From Sphaerobacter thermophilus DSM 20745 (GTDB lineage Bacteria; Chloroflexota; Chloroflexia; Thermomicrobiales; Thermomicrobiaceae), in contig NC_013524.1 of the NCBI RefSeq assembly GCF_000024985.1, forward strand, positions 806,001 to 870,000: DNA of 64,000 nucleotides, written 5' to 3'. Positions 8,172 to 16,740 of the stretch are shown in pieces. How positions within the stretch are numbered: the stretch's first letter is position 1; each line of letters starts with the position of its first letter. The notes under the pieces are model-generated. The model did not search any database, was not told the DNA's origin, and saw only the letters and a program-made list of their open reading frames with translations. The position numbers and the translations under genes were made by a program.

Positions 8172-10526
8172 CTATGCTTCGCTGTACACGTCGACTGCGG
8201 ACTCGCAGATTTTGGCCCACGCATCTAACCGATCCTCGACCCAGCGCTCAAGGTCACCACTAGTCGGAACCCGGAAGGACGCAATACGTGCGGGAGTTAA
8301 CTTTCGACCGTAGTTGAAGCGCCAGCGTTCCAACCGGATCGCCGCTGCCGCCACCACAAGTCCGGCCAAGGGTACGTCTACGTCAGGTTTCGGAAGGAGA
8401 ACTAGACAGTCATCGTTTACCGCACAGGGCTCGGTTTGAACGAACGCCTCACCGATGCTACCGGTCTGAGCGACGGTGATGAAGGGCGGTTCAATCAACG
8501 GACGGAAGGTGAGCCAGCCGTAACAACCGTTGTACTCCTCTGTGGGCGAAATGATTAGAGAGTCACCAGGAGGGATCCCTTCTCGACTGTGAAGTTCCTT
8601 CATTCCGTAGTAGATATCGAACATGCCGCCGATCGTTCCAGGTTCGGCTGGGAGGTTCGACGCATTGGACCGTTTCGCGTCACTCAACAGGTTTCGGTAT
8701 GGATGGACATCGATTTCTCCGTTGGCGATGGCCTTCCGTTGGGTTGCTACTTCTCTCGCATAGCGGATGTAGAATGATGTCCATCGACGGAGTAGTTCGT
8801 CGATACTAGTCCGAAGTTCATCTTCGTCAGGCGGTGCCGACGGAATGTATGCCCCCGGCGCCCACTCGTCTCCTGGCTGTATCGCGGCGACACCGGAGAA
8901 CCCTGGGATCACTCTCTTGTTGACGATCGCGTCCACGGTATCTGGTACCTGATTGCGGCCGTCACTCCGAGGAACTCGGATCCCTTTCTTCAGTGTAAGC
9001 CCGTCGTAATGAAGTCTCACAAAGGCGGTTTCGCGCCTCGCATCATGTGGAATCCCTTTCTCAAGCAAGACGACGGTAGTGGTTGCAGAGGCATACGGTT
9101 GGAACAGTTCGTCTGGAAGTTGGACTACGCCCAGCAGAGTGTTGTGGGTCAGAATTTGCTTTCTCCAGCCGGCGTTCTCCTTTTTCACGGTTAGGCTGGT
9201 CGGAAGTATGACGGCTATCCTGCCTCGCAGTCTTAGCGCTTCGAGCGCCCGCTCCACAAAGCGTTCGGGAGGCACATCCGTCTTCTTGTGAGGAAATGGT
9301 GGGTTCATGAGAGCTATATCACATGCGTTTACGGGATAGTCTGTTGCTGTGAAGCAGTCCTCCTTACGGATTCCCGTCTTCCCGTCACCGCGCAACAACA
9401 TGTTGGCCACCGCCAACGCGGCCGTGACAGGTTCAGATTCGTAGCCAATAAGCTTCTCGCGGACAAGCTCTATAGCATCCTCATACCGTAAGCTCGACTG
9501 GTCGTACGCTCGCTGCATTGCCGCGATCAAGAATCCGCCGGTGCCACAGGCTGGATCAATGACCACGTCAGAGGGAGTCGACTCGCACAAGTCCGCCATC
9601 ATTCGTGCAATGTGGCGCGGTGTAAAATATTGACCAATAGTGTTGCCGCCGGTGTAGCGGAAGAACGTCTCATACAGCTGTCCCAAGTAGTCATGCGCAA
9701 AGGAGGAAGTTGCAACATTGAGCTTTTCAAGTGTCGACAGAACACGCCACGCGGACGCAGCAAGCTTTGCGTTAGCCTCATCGACGTGCAGACTGCGCGC
9801 AAGCTCCGGTTTGCCCGCGTCCTTGAATGCTTCCTCGCAGGCCGCGTTGATGTCACGGAGCACGTAGCGAGGATCTCTCCGCAGGTTCCCTTTCGTGTGC
9901 CAAAGTGCGAGCATCATGGCACCCACGTAGGCGGGACGGAACTCGTCCTTGATGTTAGCTTCGCGCAGGATCCTGTTGATGAGGTCTGCACGCTCTGCAA
10001 GCACTTCTGGGTCAGGAATGACGGGAGCGAGATCCATCAGTGTCGGCGATGACAGAAGCGAATCAACGTCCGCGGGCGTTGGAATCCACGAAATTGGATT
10101 GTTTTCGTACTTGACAGGCTTCCATTCGCCGAGGTGAAACTTGAGCACTCCTACGCGAATAGTGGTGTTCTCTTGGCCAGAAACCCCGACAGCGAGTACA
10201 GGATGGCCCGCCTCTAAGCACGCGGCGCCGTAGATTTCTGATGCTTCGTGCAGGGCTTGTGGTAAGGCGTCTTCCTTCGCTTTGGTTTCTATGACCATCA
10301 CTGGGCGCACTGTTGGTCCTGAGGTAACCACTAGGAAGTCCGGGAAGGCATCGCCCTTCCCGGTCTTGCTTCGACCCCTAAAGATGTCTGCCAACTCTGG
10401 GAAAGACTTGTATTCGTTCTGGCGGATCACGCGGCCTCTTGGAGGGCGGCTAGTAGGCCACCCTTGAATCTCAAGGAGATCCTCCGCAACAGCTTCTGTT
10501 CTCACTTCCGAGAGATGGCTGTTCAT
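8172..10526 (-). CDS. Single-chain restriction-modification enzyme (nuclease-N6 methylase-TRD)
   Basis: 784 residues from ATG 10526; a GTG at 10544 would add six. The N-terminus (about 1-170) has a PD-(D/E)xK-like pattern: DAFPDFLVV, then VMVIETKAKE. Residues about 190-560 are an HsdM-like N6-adenine methylase: GQYFTPRHIARMM, DPACGTGGF (SAM motif I, near 325), MNPPF (catalytic motif IV, near 409). The last 190 residues look like a type I-S-like target-recognition half. Restriction, modification and recognition are thus in one chain, as in type IIG enzymes. Codon use is clearly more AT-rich than in the neighbours, which suggests recent acquisition. No separate HsdS or HsdR gene lies beside it. 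Confidence 0.82.
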   Translation of the reverse strand: MNSHLSEVRTEAVAEDLLEIQGWPTSRPPRGRVIRQNEYKSFPELADIFRGRSKTGKGDAFPDFLVVTSGPTVRPVMVIETKAKEDALPQALHEASEIYGAACLEAGHPVLAVGVSGQENTTIRVGVLKFHLGEWKPVKYENNPISWIPTPADVDSLLSSPTLMDLAPVIPDPEVLAERADLINRILREANIKDEFRPAYVGAMMLALWHTKGNLRRDPRYVLRDINAACEEAFKDAGKPELARSLHVDEANAKLAASAWRVLSTLEKLNVATSSFAHDYLGQLYETFFRYTGGNTIGQYFTPRHIARMMADLCESTPSDVVIDPACGTGGFLIAAMQRAYDQSSLRYEDAIELVREKLIGYESEPVTAALAVANMLLRGDGKTGIRKEDCFTATDYPVNACDIALMNPPFPHKKTDVPPERFVERALEALRLRGRIAVILPTSLTVKKENAGWRKQILTHNTLLGVVQLPDELFQPYASATTTVVLLEKGIPHDARRETAFVRLHYDGLTLKKGIRVPRSDGRNQVPDTVDAIVNKRVIPGFSGVAAIQPGDEWAPGAYIPSAPPDEDELRTSIDELLRRWTSFYIRYAREVATQRKAIANGEIDVHPYRNLLSDAKRSNASNLPAEPGTIGGMFDIYYGMKELHSREGIPPGDSLIISPTEEYNGCYGWLTFRPLIEPPFITVAQTGSIGEAFVQTEPCAVNDDCLVLLPKPDVDVPLAGLVVAAAAIRLERWRFNYGRKLTPARIASFRVPTSGDLERWVEDRLDAWAKICESAVDVYSEA

Positions 10527-10851
10527 CCGCCATGGACCTTTCACTGTAAGTCCCAGAGACTCGATCTTCTACGTTGTTACCCTAGACCGTATAATACCGG
10601 CGTCTCCGAGAAGTGGGCCAGTGGACGACGTAAACGGGCGGCTGGCAATCCGGCCGCGATCGTGAGGGATCATCGTCTAGACGGTCGGCGAACAGGATAG
10701 GTTCCGAGGACGAGACGTCGATCGGGGTGGCTCGGGCAGGGCCTTAGTACCACGATGACGGATGCGAATCCAGGGTGTCAGGATGCCCGTTAACTGCCTA
10801 CGGGCTGGGTGGGACACGATTTCCGGCCAACCGGGGATCGCTACGCCGCCC
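10527..10851. other. Gap between restriction gene and ABC operon
   Basis: No convincing gene is seen. On the minus strand a TATTAT (10596-10591) about 65 bases before the restriction gene could be its -10, with no clear -35. The remainder is GC-rich sequence without recognisable repeats. It contains the 5' side of the restriction gene and the 3' side of the metal permease gene. Confidence 0.4.
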
Positions 10852-11961
10852 CTACCCCACCAACGCCTCCTGGGCCACGCGCATGCCTTCGCCGGTCAGG
10901 GTCAGCGCCTGGCCGTGGCGGTGGATGAGGCCGCGGCGTTCGGCGCGGTGGATGACCTGGGCGGCGAAGTCGGGATCCCAGCGGAGGTGCTCCTGGAGGT
11001 GGTCGACGCGGCTCTCGGTGGCGGCGTCGGGCGTGTCGCGGTGGTTGAAGAGGTGGATGGCGAGCATGGTCTGGGCGAACTCCCAGCGCTGCGCAGCCCG
11101 GCGGCGGGCGGCGGCGATCACGCCCCGCTGGGGGGCGAAGAGGCAGGCGGCGCCGAAGAGGAGCCCGGCCACCGTGGCCATCGACCCGGCGATTGAGGCG
11201 TCGAGCCAGTGGGCCAGCCAGTAGCCGCCGATGGCTGCCACCGCGCCGGTGAGCGCGCCGAGGCCGAGCATGACCGGCAGCCGATCGGTCAGGAGGTAGG
11301 CGGTCGCCGGGGGCGCGATCATCAGCGCCACGACCAGGATTGAGCCGACCGCCTCGAAGGCCCCGACGGCGGTGACCGACACCAGCGACATCAAAATGTA
11401 GTGGACCACGGCCGGGGTGAAGCCGAGCGCGGCTGCCAGCCCGGCGTCGAAGGTGACGAGCTTCAGTTCCTTGTAGAGCAGGCCGATGACGACGACGTTC
11501 AGCGCCAGGATGCCGCCCATCAGGTAGAGCGCGCGGGGGCCGAGATCCCAGCCGGCCACGATGAACCGGTCGAAGGGGGCGAAGGCCAGTTCGCCGAGGA
11601 GGACGGCGTCGGTGTCGAGGTGGACGTTGCCGGCGTAGCGGGCGATCAGCAGCACCGCGGCGCTGAAGAGCACCGGGAAGACCAGGCCGATCGCGGCGTC
11701 CTCCCGCACCCGGCCGGTGCGGTTCAGCAGTTCGACCAGGCTCACGGTCACGACGCCGGTCAGGGTGGCGCCGACGATCAGGAGCGGGGACGCCAGGTCC
11801 TCGGTGATGAAGAAGGCGAGGACGATGCCGATCAGGATGGCGTGGCTGATGGCGTCGCTCATGAGCGCCATGCGGCGCAGCACCAGGAACGTGCCGGGCA
11901 GGGCGCAGGCCGCCGCGACGACGACGGCGATGAGCTGGATCTCGATCTGGGGCGCGCTCAC
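10852..11961 (-). CDS. Metal ABC transporter permease with C-terminal winged-helix tail
   Basis: 369 residues. The first 285 form an ABC-3 family permease with about eight or nine membrane segments and the conserved LRRMALMSDAISHAIL loop that couples to the ATPase. The last 80 residues (HLQEHLRWDPDFAAQVIHRAERRGLIHRHGQALTLTGEG) look like a winged helix similar to DtxR/MntR-type regulators, an extension known in some TroD/MntD-like permeases. It may sense metal or simply be structural. The ATG overlaps the end of the other permease gene by four bases, so the two are translationally coupled and probably form a heterodimer in the membrane. Confidence 0.88.
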   Translation of the reverse strand: MSAPQIEIQLIAVVVAAACALPGTFLVLRRMALMSDAISHAILIGIVLAFFITEDLASPLLIVGATLTGVVTVSLVELLNRTGRVREDAAIGLVFPVLFSAAVLLIARYAGNVHLDTDAVLLGELAFAPFDRFIVAGWDLGPRALYLMGGILALNVVVIGLLYKELKLVTFDAGLAAALGFTPAVVHYILMSLVSVTAVGAFEAVGSILVVALMIAPPATAYLLTDRLPVMLGLGALTGAVAAIGGYWLAHWLDASIAGSMATVAGLLFGAACLFAPQRGVIAAARRRAAQRWEFAQTMLAIHLFNHRDTPDAATESRVDHLQEHLRWDPDFAAQVIHRAERRGLIHRHGQALTLTGEGMRVAQEALVG

Positions 11962-12872
11962 GGGATCACCTCCCCCTCCACCTGCAGGCGCCGCCGGTTA
12001 CGCCGCTGGCGCAGCGCGTTCCACACGATGCCCCGGTTGGGTGCGAAGCAGAGGGAGATCAGCACCAGGGCGCTGGCGCAGAGGACGATGAGCGGGCCGG
12101 TCGGAAGCCGGGCAGCGGTGCTGCTGATGACCGCGCCGCTGACGCCCGCCAGCGCGCCGAAGCCCCCGGCGAGGGCGATCATCAGCCCCAGCCGGTCGGT
12201 CCACTGGCGCGCCGCGGCGGCCGGGGCGACCACCAGCGCGCTCATCAGCACCACGCCGACCATCTGCAGGCCGACCACGATGGCGATGACCAGCAGGGTG
12301 GTCAGGAGGACGTCGAGCGCGCGGATCGGGAAGCCCAGGGTGCGGCCGAACTCCGGGTCGAAGCTCAGGAGCTTCAGCTCCTTCCAGAAGAGGAGCATGA
12401 GGAGCAGGGCCACCCCGCCGAGCGCGGCCATGGTGACGACGTCCTGGGCCAGGATCGTCGCGGCCTGGCCGAAGAGGAACTTGTCGAGGCCCGCCTGGGT
12501 CGCGTCCTCCCGCTTCTGGATAAAGGTCAGCAGCACCAGGCCGATGCCGAAGAAGACCGAGAGGATGATGCCGAGGGCGCTGTCGAACTTGACGCGGGTG
12601 GTGCGCACGACGCCCATGACGAGCAGGGTGCCGAGCCATCCGGCCACGGCGGCGCCGAGGACGAGCACCAGCGGCGCCTTGCTCCCGGTCAGGAGGAAGG
12701 CGAGGGCGATGCCGGGGAGCGCGGCGTGGGAGATGGCGTCGCCCAGGAGGCTCTGCCGCCGGAGCACGGCGTAGGAGCCGAGGGTGCCGCTGACGATGCC
12801 GAGGATGGCGGCGCCGAGCGCGACGGTGCGCAGGGTGTAGTCGAACAGCAGGTCGTGGAGCAGGTCCGGCAT
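11958..12872 (-). CDS. Metal ABC transporter permease
   Basis: 304 residues, ABC-3 family (TroC/MntB/ZnuB type) with repeated hydrophobic segments and LRRQSLLGDAISHAALPG, the coupling-helix motif also present in the second permease. It pairs with the downstream permease to form the membrane channel of the importer. It starts seven bases after the ATPase gene ends and overlaps the next permease by four bases. The terminal LCFAPNRGIVW segment matches the CLFAPQRGVI end of the partner membrane domain, showing that they are paralogues. Confidence 0.9.
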   Translation of the reverse strand: MPDLLHDLLFDYTLRTVALGAAILGIVSGTLGSYAVLRRQSLLGDAISHAALPGIALAFLLTGSKAPLVLVLGAAVAGWLGTLLVMGVVRTTRVKFDSALGIILSVFFGIGLVLLTFIQKREDATQAGLDKFLFGQAATILAQDVVTMAALGGVALLLMLLFWKELKLLSFDPEFGRTLGFPIRALDVLLTTLLVIAIVVGLQMVGVVLMSALVVAPAAAARQWTDRLGLMIALAGGFGALAGVSGAVISSTAARLPTGPLIVLCASALVLISLCFAPNRGIVWNALRQRRNRRRLQVEGEVIP

Positions 12873-12879
12873 GGGGGCG

Positions 12880-13674
12880 CTACTCCTCCCCGCCTGCCAC
12901 GGCCGCGACGGTGCCGTCCTGGCCGGGCTGGCCCAGGAAGGCGATGTGGCCGCCGTAGGTGCGCCGCAGCAGCTCGGGGGTGAAGACCTCCTCGACCGGA
13001 CCGCTGGCGATCTTGCGCACGTTGAGCAGCGTCACCCAGTCGAAGTACTCGGGCACGGTCTGGAGGTCGTGGTGCACGACGACGACCGTCTTGCCGGCCG
13101 AGCGCAGGTCGCGCAGCAGCCCGACGATGGTCCGCTCGGTAGTGGCGTCGACGCCCTGGAAGGGCTCGTCCATCAGGTAGATGGCGGCGTCCTGCACCAG
13201 GGCGCGGGCCAGGAAGACGCGCTGCTGCTGGCCGCCGGAGAGCTGGCTGATCTGCCGGCCGGCGAAGTCGCGCATGCCCACCTGCTCCAGGGCGTCGAGC
13301 GCGGCCTGCCGCTCTCGCTGGCCCGGGCGGCGGATCCAGCCGAGCGCGCCGTAGCGGCCCATCATCACGACGTCGAGAACGCTGGTCGGGAAGTCCCAGT
13401 CGACGCTGCCGCGTTGGGGCACGTAGGCGACCCGGCGGCGCACCTCCGCCAGCGGCTTGCCCTCGATGCGCACCTGCCCGGCGACGACCGGCACCAGCCC
13501 GAGGATGGCCTTGATCAGCGTCGTCTTGCCGGCGCCGTTCGGTCCGACGATCGCCATCAGCACGCCGCCAGGGACATCGAGGTCCACATCCCAGAGGACG
13601 GCGCGGTCCTGGTAGGCGACGGTCAGGTCGCGGACGGTGATCGGGTGCGCGGTGGCGGTGGTGGTTGCGAGCAT
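12880..13674 (-). CDS. Metal ABC transporter ATPase
   Basis: 264 residues from ATG 13674, preceded by AAAGGA; an ATG at 13710 would lie in the repeat element. Walker [11 protein letters not shown]-loop [12 protein letters not shown], signature LSGGQQQR, Walker B YLMDEPF and the H-loop VVHHD are all visible. The VDWDFP sequence after the Q-loop is typical of manganese/zinc/iron importer ATPases (family knowledge). It powers the two permeases encoded downstream. A 165-base family A repeat separates it from the binding-protein gene, although both are presumably in one transcript. Confidence 0.92.
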   Translation of the reverse strand: MLATTTATAHPITVRDLTVAYQDRAVLWDVDLDVPGGVLMAIVGPNGAGKTTLIKAILGLVPVVAGQVRIEGKPLAEVRRRVAYVPQRGSVDWDFPTSVLDVVMMGRYGALGWIRRPGQRERQAALDALEQVGMRDFAGRQISQLSGGQQQRVFLARALVQDAAIYLMDEPFQGVDATTERTIVGLLRDLRSAGKTVVVVHHDLQTVPEYFDWVTLLNVRKIASGPVEEVFTPELLRRTYGGHIAFLGQPGQDGTVAAVAGGEE

Positions 13675-13702
13675 CGATCTGGGTCCTTTCCGTCGTGGAT
13701 CA

Positions 13703-13870
13703 GGCGTCATGCGTCATACGTCACCCGTGTTGCGCGATGCGTGTTCCGTGTTCCGTGTTTCGTTGTTCTCCCCTCTCCCCTGGTGGGCTCCGTCCGAGAG
13801 GGGCCGGGGGTGAGGGGACGCGGGACGGAACACGCAACACGGAGCACGGAATACGCAATACGCATGACGC
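13703..13870. repeat. Family A palindromic repeat inside the metal ABC operon
   Basis: Long form: GGCGTCATGCGTCATACGTCA, then GTGTTCCGTGTTCCGTG units, central CCCCTCTCCCC..GAGAGGGG, then CGGAACACGCAACACG, GCACGGAATACGCAATACG and GCATGACGCC. The two outer halves are inverted copies, so the whole element can fold on itself. It separates the binding-protein stop from the ATPase ribosome site and could lower downstream expression or stabilise the upstream mRNA. Confidence 0.85.
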
Positions 13871-14815
13871 CTACTCCCCCTCCAGCGCCGCGACGATGGT
13901 GTCGATGTTGTGGCGGACCATGCCGATGTAGGTGCCGGCCGGTGTGCCGGGGCTGCCCATCGCGTCGGAGTAGAGCTGCCCGCCGACCGCGACCTCGAAG
14001 CCGCGGGCGCGGACCGCCGCCTGCACCGCCTCGATGGCACGCGGTGAGACGGAGGACTCGACGAACATGGCCCGGATGCGGCGTTCGACGATGAAGTCCG
14101 CCAGCTCCTGGACGTCGGCGGTGCCGGCCTCGGTGGCGGTGCTGATACCCTGCAGGCCGCGGACTTCGAACCCGTAGGCGCGGCCGAAGTAGTTGAAGGC
14201 ATCGTGCGCGGTGATCAAGACCCGCTGCTGCGGCGGGATGCGCTCGGCCTGGGCCGTGACGTAGGCGTGCAGATCGGCCAGTTCCGCCAGGTAGCGGTCG
14301 GCGTTGGCGCGGTAGAGGTCGGCGCTGCCGGGGTCGAGGTCGATCAGCGCGTCGCGCACAGCCTCGACCGTGTACATCCAGAGGGAGACATCGAACCAGA
14401 CGTGGGGGTCGAAGGCCCCGGCGAAGGCCGGTGGAGCGAGGAGCAGGTCGCGCGGGATGCCGTCGGTCACCGCGACGGTTCGGGTGCGGCCCTGCATCCG
14501 CTCGAACACCTCGGCCATCTTGGCCTCCAGGTGCAGGCCGTTGTAGAAGACGATGTCGGCCTCGGCCAGGCGGATCACGTCCCCCTCGCTGGCCTTATAG
14601 AGGTGCGGGTCCACTCCGGGACCCATCAGCCCGACGACCGTGACCCGCTCGCCGCCGACCTGCTCGACCACGTCGGCGATCATGCCGATGGTGGCGACGG
14701 CGCGCACCTGCCGCCCCTCCACGTCCACCTGCGCGGCTCCGCTGGCCACGCGGCCGCACCCGCTGAGGAGGAGGGCAGCGATCAGAGCCAGTGCCAGCCA
14801 GCGGCGATGCGTCAT
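13871..14815 (-). CDS. Manganese-type ABC substrate-binding lipoprotein
   Basis: 314 residues. The N-terminus is a lipoprotein signal (LALALIAALLLSGC), so the protein is anchored outside the membrane. It is a cluster A-I binding protein (TroA/PsaA/MntC/ZnuA). The four expected metal ligands are visible: His in VDPHLY, His in FDPHVWFD, Glu in FVESSVS and Asp in LYSDAMG. The His-His-Glu-Asp set is the one found in manganese or iron binders, whereas zinc binders usually have three His. No His-rich loop is present, which also argues against ZnuA. It is first in its operon, behind a clear promoter. Confidence 0.9.
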   Translation of the reverse strand: MTHRRWLALALIAALLLSGCGRVASGAAQVDVEGRQVRAVATIGMIADVVEQVGGERVTVVGLMGPGVDPHLYKASEGDVIRLAEADIVFYNGLHLEAKMAEVFERMQGRTRTVAVTDGIPRDLLLAPPAFAGAFDPHVWFDVSLWMYTVEAVRDALIDLDPGSADLYRANADRYLAELADLHAYVTAQAERIPPQQRVLITAHDAFNYFGRAYGFEVRGLQGISTATEAGTADVQELADFIVERRIRAMFVESSVSPRAIEAVQAAVRARGFEVAVGGQLYSDAMGSPGTPAGTYIGMVRHNIDTIVAALEGE

Positions 14816-14882
14816 CCGGTCTCGTTGCCTCCCTGGTTCGGCGCCGGGTACGTCGCGGCGCCCCCTGTTTCACACGATCACC

Positions 14883-14927
14883 AGTCTAATTTAGTCATAA
14901 GCCCTTGTCAATATTAGACACAGCTAA
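14883..14927 (-). promoter_or_regulatory. Promoter and operator-like box of the manganese ABC operon
   Basis: On the minus strand TTGACA (14911-14906), 17 bases, TAGACT (14888-14883) forms a good sigma-70-type promoter. Just upstream lies TTAGCTGTGTCTAA (14927-14914), an inverted TTAG/CTAA repeat ending three bases before TTGA. Box and spacing match the multicopper oxidase promoter. A metal-dependent repressor bound here would contact the -35. Confidence 0.7.
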
Positions 14928-15040
14928 ATTCGGCGGTCGGCGGCCCGGCCGGTGCCCCGGCTCCGGCGCTGTGCGAGAATGCCGGCTGGGCGCGAATGGC
15001 GCTGTGAGCAGTCAGCCACAGCATGTGCACTATTGCTCCG

Positions 15041-15133
15041 CGCATCCTGTCATGCTGAGCGAAGCGAAGGATCTCCTATTGGAGCGACCGACCCAACCGA
15101 GATCCGTCACTCTGCTCGGGACGACAGGATGCG
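15041..15133. repeat. Family C palindromic element (TGCTGAGCGAAGCG type)
   Basis: An imperfect 90-bp inverted repeat. The left arm is CGCATCCTGTCATGCTGAGC, then GAAGCGAAGGATCTC; the right arm is GAGATCCGTCACTCTGCTC, then ACGACAGGATGCG. Sequences like GTCATnCTGAGCGAAGCGAAG are widespread bacterial intergenic repeats (family knowledge). Only one copy is seen in the window. It lies just upstream of the creatininase-family gene. Confidence 0.75.
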
Positions 15134-15172
15134 GGGCGACATGCTGAGCGTGAGGCAAAGGAGAGGATCACC

Positions 15173-15928
15173 ATGGCGGAGATCAAGCGGCTGGCGGACC
15201 TGCACTGGCCCGACGTCCGGGCGCTCCTGGATTCCGGGACGCGCACGGTGGTGACGGCGGCCGGGTCGATGGAGCAGCATGGCCCGCAGTTGCCGTTTCA
15301 GACCGACACGCTGCTCGGCACCGTCCTGGCCGAGGCGGTGGCGGAACGGCTGGGCAACGTGCTGGTCGGCCCGACCATCCCGTTCGGCGTCTCGGAGCAC
15401 CACATGGCCTTCCCCGGCACGATCACGCTCGACACGGCCACTTTCAAGGCGGTGGTGCGGCACTACGTGGCGAGCCTGGCGCACCATGGGTTCACGACCG
15501 TCATCGTGATCCCGAGCCACGGCGGCAACTTTGCCCCGCTGCGGGAGCTGGAGGAGGAGACCGGCGGGCAAATCGGCGGCGCGCGCTACCTGCCCTACAC
15601 CGACCTGATGGCGTTCATGAAGCCCATGGAGGAGATTGCGGCGCAGGACGGCATCACGCCGCAGGTGGCGGGCGCGCACGCGGGTGAGGCCGAGACCTCG
15701 ATGGTGTTGGCAGCCCGGCCGGACCTGGTGGACATGAGCCAGGCGGCCGAGGGCTTCGTCGGCACGTTCGATGCAGGCGCCGCCCAACTGATCTTCGAGC
15801 GCGGGATGACCGCCTTGACCGCGAACGGCATCCTGGGCGATGCCCGCCCGGCCGATGCTGCCCGCGGCGAGCGCTACATCGCCGCCCTGGCTGACATGCT
15901 GGCGGCCTACTTCCGCGAGCGGATGTAG
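15173..15928 (+). CDS. Creatininase-family amidohydrolase
   Basis: 251 residues, ATG preceded by AAAGGAG. The metal-binding motifs of the creatinine amidohydrolase/MftE/ArfB family are visible: GSMEQHGPQLPFQTDT, FGVSEHHMAFPGT, IPSHGGN and GAHAGEAETS. These supply the Glu, His and Asp ligands for two divalent metals that activate water for amide hydrolysis. The family includes creatininase, mycofactocin peptidase MftE and formamide hydrolases of flavin and deazaflavin pathways. No mycofactocin or flavin gene lies nearby, so the substrate is unknown. The stop abuts a family A-like repeat. Confidence 0.88.
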   Translation: MAEIKRLADLHWPDVRALLDSGTRTVVTAAGSMEQHGPQLPFQTDTLLGTVLAEAVAERLGNVLVGPTIPFGVSEHHMAFPGTITLDTATFKAVVRHYVASLAHHGFTTVIVIPSHGGNFAPLRELEEETGGQIGGARYLPYTDLMAFMKPMEEIAAQDGITPQVAGAHAGEAETSMVLAARPDLVDMSQAAEGFVGTFDAGAAQLIFERGMTALTANGILGDARPADAARGERYIAALADMLAAYFRERM

Positions 15929-15929
15929 G

Positions 15930-16101
15930 ACGTATTGCGTGTTGCGTATTGCGTGGTGCGTGTTCCGTGTTGCGTTGCACGTGGCTAGGCAAATGCTCCT
16001 CGCTCCTGGCAGCACCGGGACGGAGTCGCCAGAGGGCGAGCGACCACTACGCAGTACGCACCACGAAACACGCTACACGCATCACGCATCACGCATCACG
16101 C
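15930..16101. repeat. Family A variant with a different core
   Basis: Flanks are of family A type: GTATTGCGTGTTGCGTATTG on the left, and tandem ACGCATC units with CGAAACACGCTACACG on the right. The central CCCTCTCC palindrome is replaced by unrelated sequence (GGCAAATGCTCCTCGCTCC and GAGTCGCCAGAGGGCGAGCG). The right edge contains the stop codon of the response regulator gene, so the element forms that gene's last codons. Confidence 0.7.
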
Positions 16102-16740
16102 CGGGTGTCGGTCGGCCGGGCGGCCGGGGTCTACCCAGCCGTGCTGGATGGCGAAGAGCACGGCTTGGAGCCGGTCGCGCACGTGGAGCTTGTGGAACAG
16201 GCGGCTCATGTGGTTCTTGACCGTCTGCTCGGAGATGAAGAGCGCCTCGGCGATCTCCCGGTTCGACAGCCCCCGCACCATGCAGTCGAGGATCTCGACC
16301 TCTCGCGTGGAGAGCGGGAGGGCCGCCGCGTCCCGGGCCGGCGCAGCCCGTGGCTGAGCGCAGACCCGGTCAAGCGTCGCCAGCAGTTCCTTGTTGGTGC
16401 TCCTCTTGGTGATGTAGGCGTCCGCGCCGGCCGTGCGCGCGGCGCGGACGTTCCCCTCGTCGGCGCTCCTGGCGAGCATGACAACCCGCGGCGCGTTGCG
16501 GCGCCGCTTCAGCACGGTCGTGAGTTGCACGCCGGTGACACCCGGCAGATGGAGGTCGAGCAGCACCAGCCGGACCTGGTGCTGCTCGATCTGTGCCAGT
16601 GCCTCGTACGCGCTTGATGCTTCCCCGACGACGGTATATGCGCCACTCTCTTCAAGGAGGCGGCGCAGCCCGCGGCGGTAGAGCGCATGATCGTCGACAA
16701 GGAGCACGCGTCGCCGGCTCGGAGATGTACGTCGGTCCAT
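16096..16740 (-). CDS. LuxR/NarL-type response regulator (orphan)
   Basis: 214 residues; ATG 16740 is chosen because a GGGAGGGGA site precedes it. The receiver domain (about 10-125) has the acidic pair in LLVDDH, the phospho-acceptor Asp in LVLLDLHLPG and the conserved Lys in AYITKRS. The C-terminal part (about 145-205) is a LuxR helix-turn-helix: LSTREVEILDCMVRGLSNRE, then IAEALFISEQTVKNHMSRLF. It should bind DNA when phosphorylated. No histidine kinase gene lies next to it, so its input is unknown. Its last few codons lie in a repeat element, suggesting that the C-terminal end was reshaped by repeat insertion. Confidence 0.92.
   Translation of the reverse strand: MDRRTSPSRRRVLLVDDHALYRRGLRRLLEESGAYTVVGEASSAYEALAQIEQHQVRLVLLDLHLPGVTGVQLTTVLKRRRNAPRVVMLARSADEGNVRAARTAGADAYITKRSTNKELLATLDRVCAQPRAAPARDAAALPLSTREVEILDCMVRGLSNREIAEALFISEQTVKNHMSRLFHKLHVRDRLQAVLFAIQHGWVDPGRPADRHPA

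Noticed and set aside
13871-14815. Zinc-binding protein ZnuA
   Set aside because: It has the His-His-Glu-Asp ligand set and lacks the His-rich loop, which favours manganese or iron.
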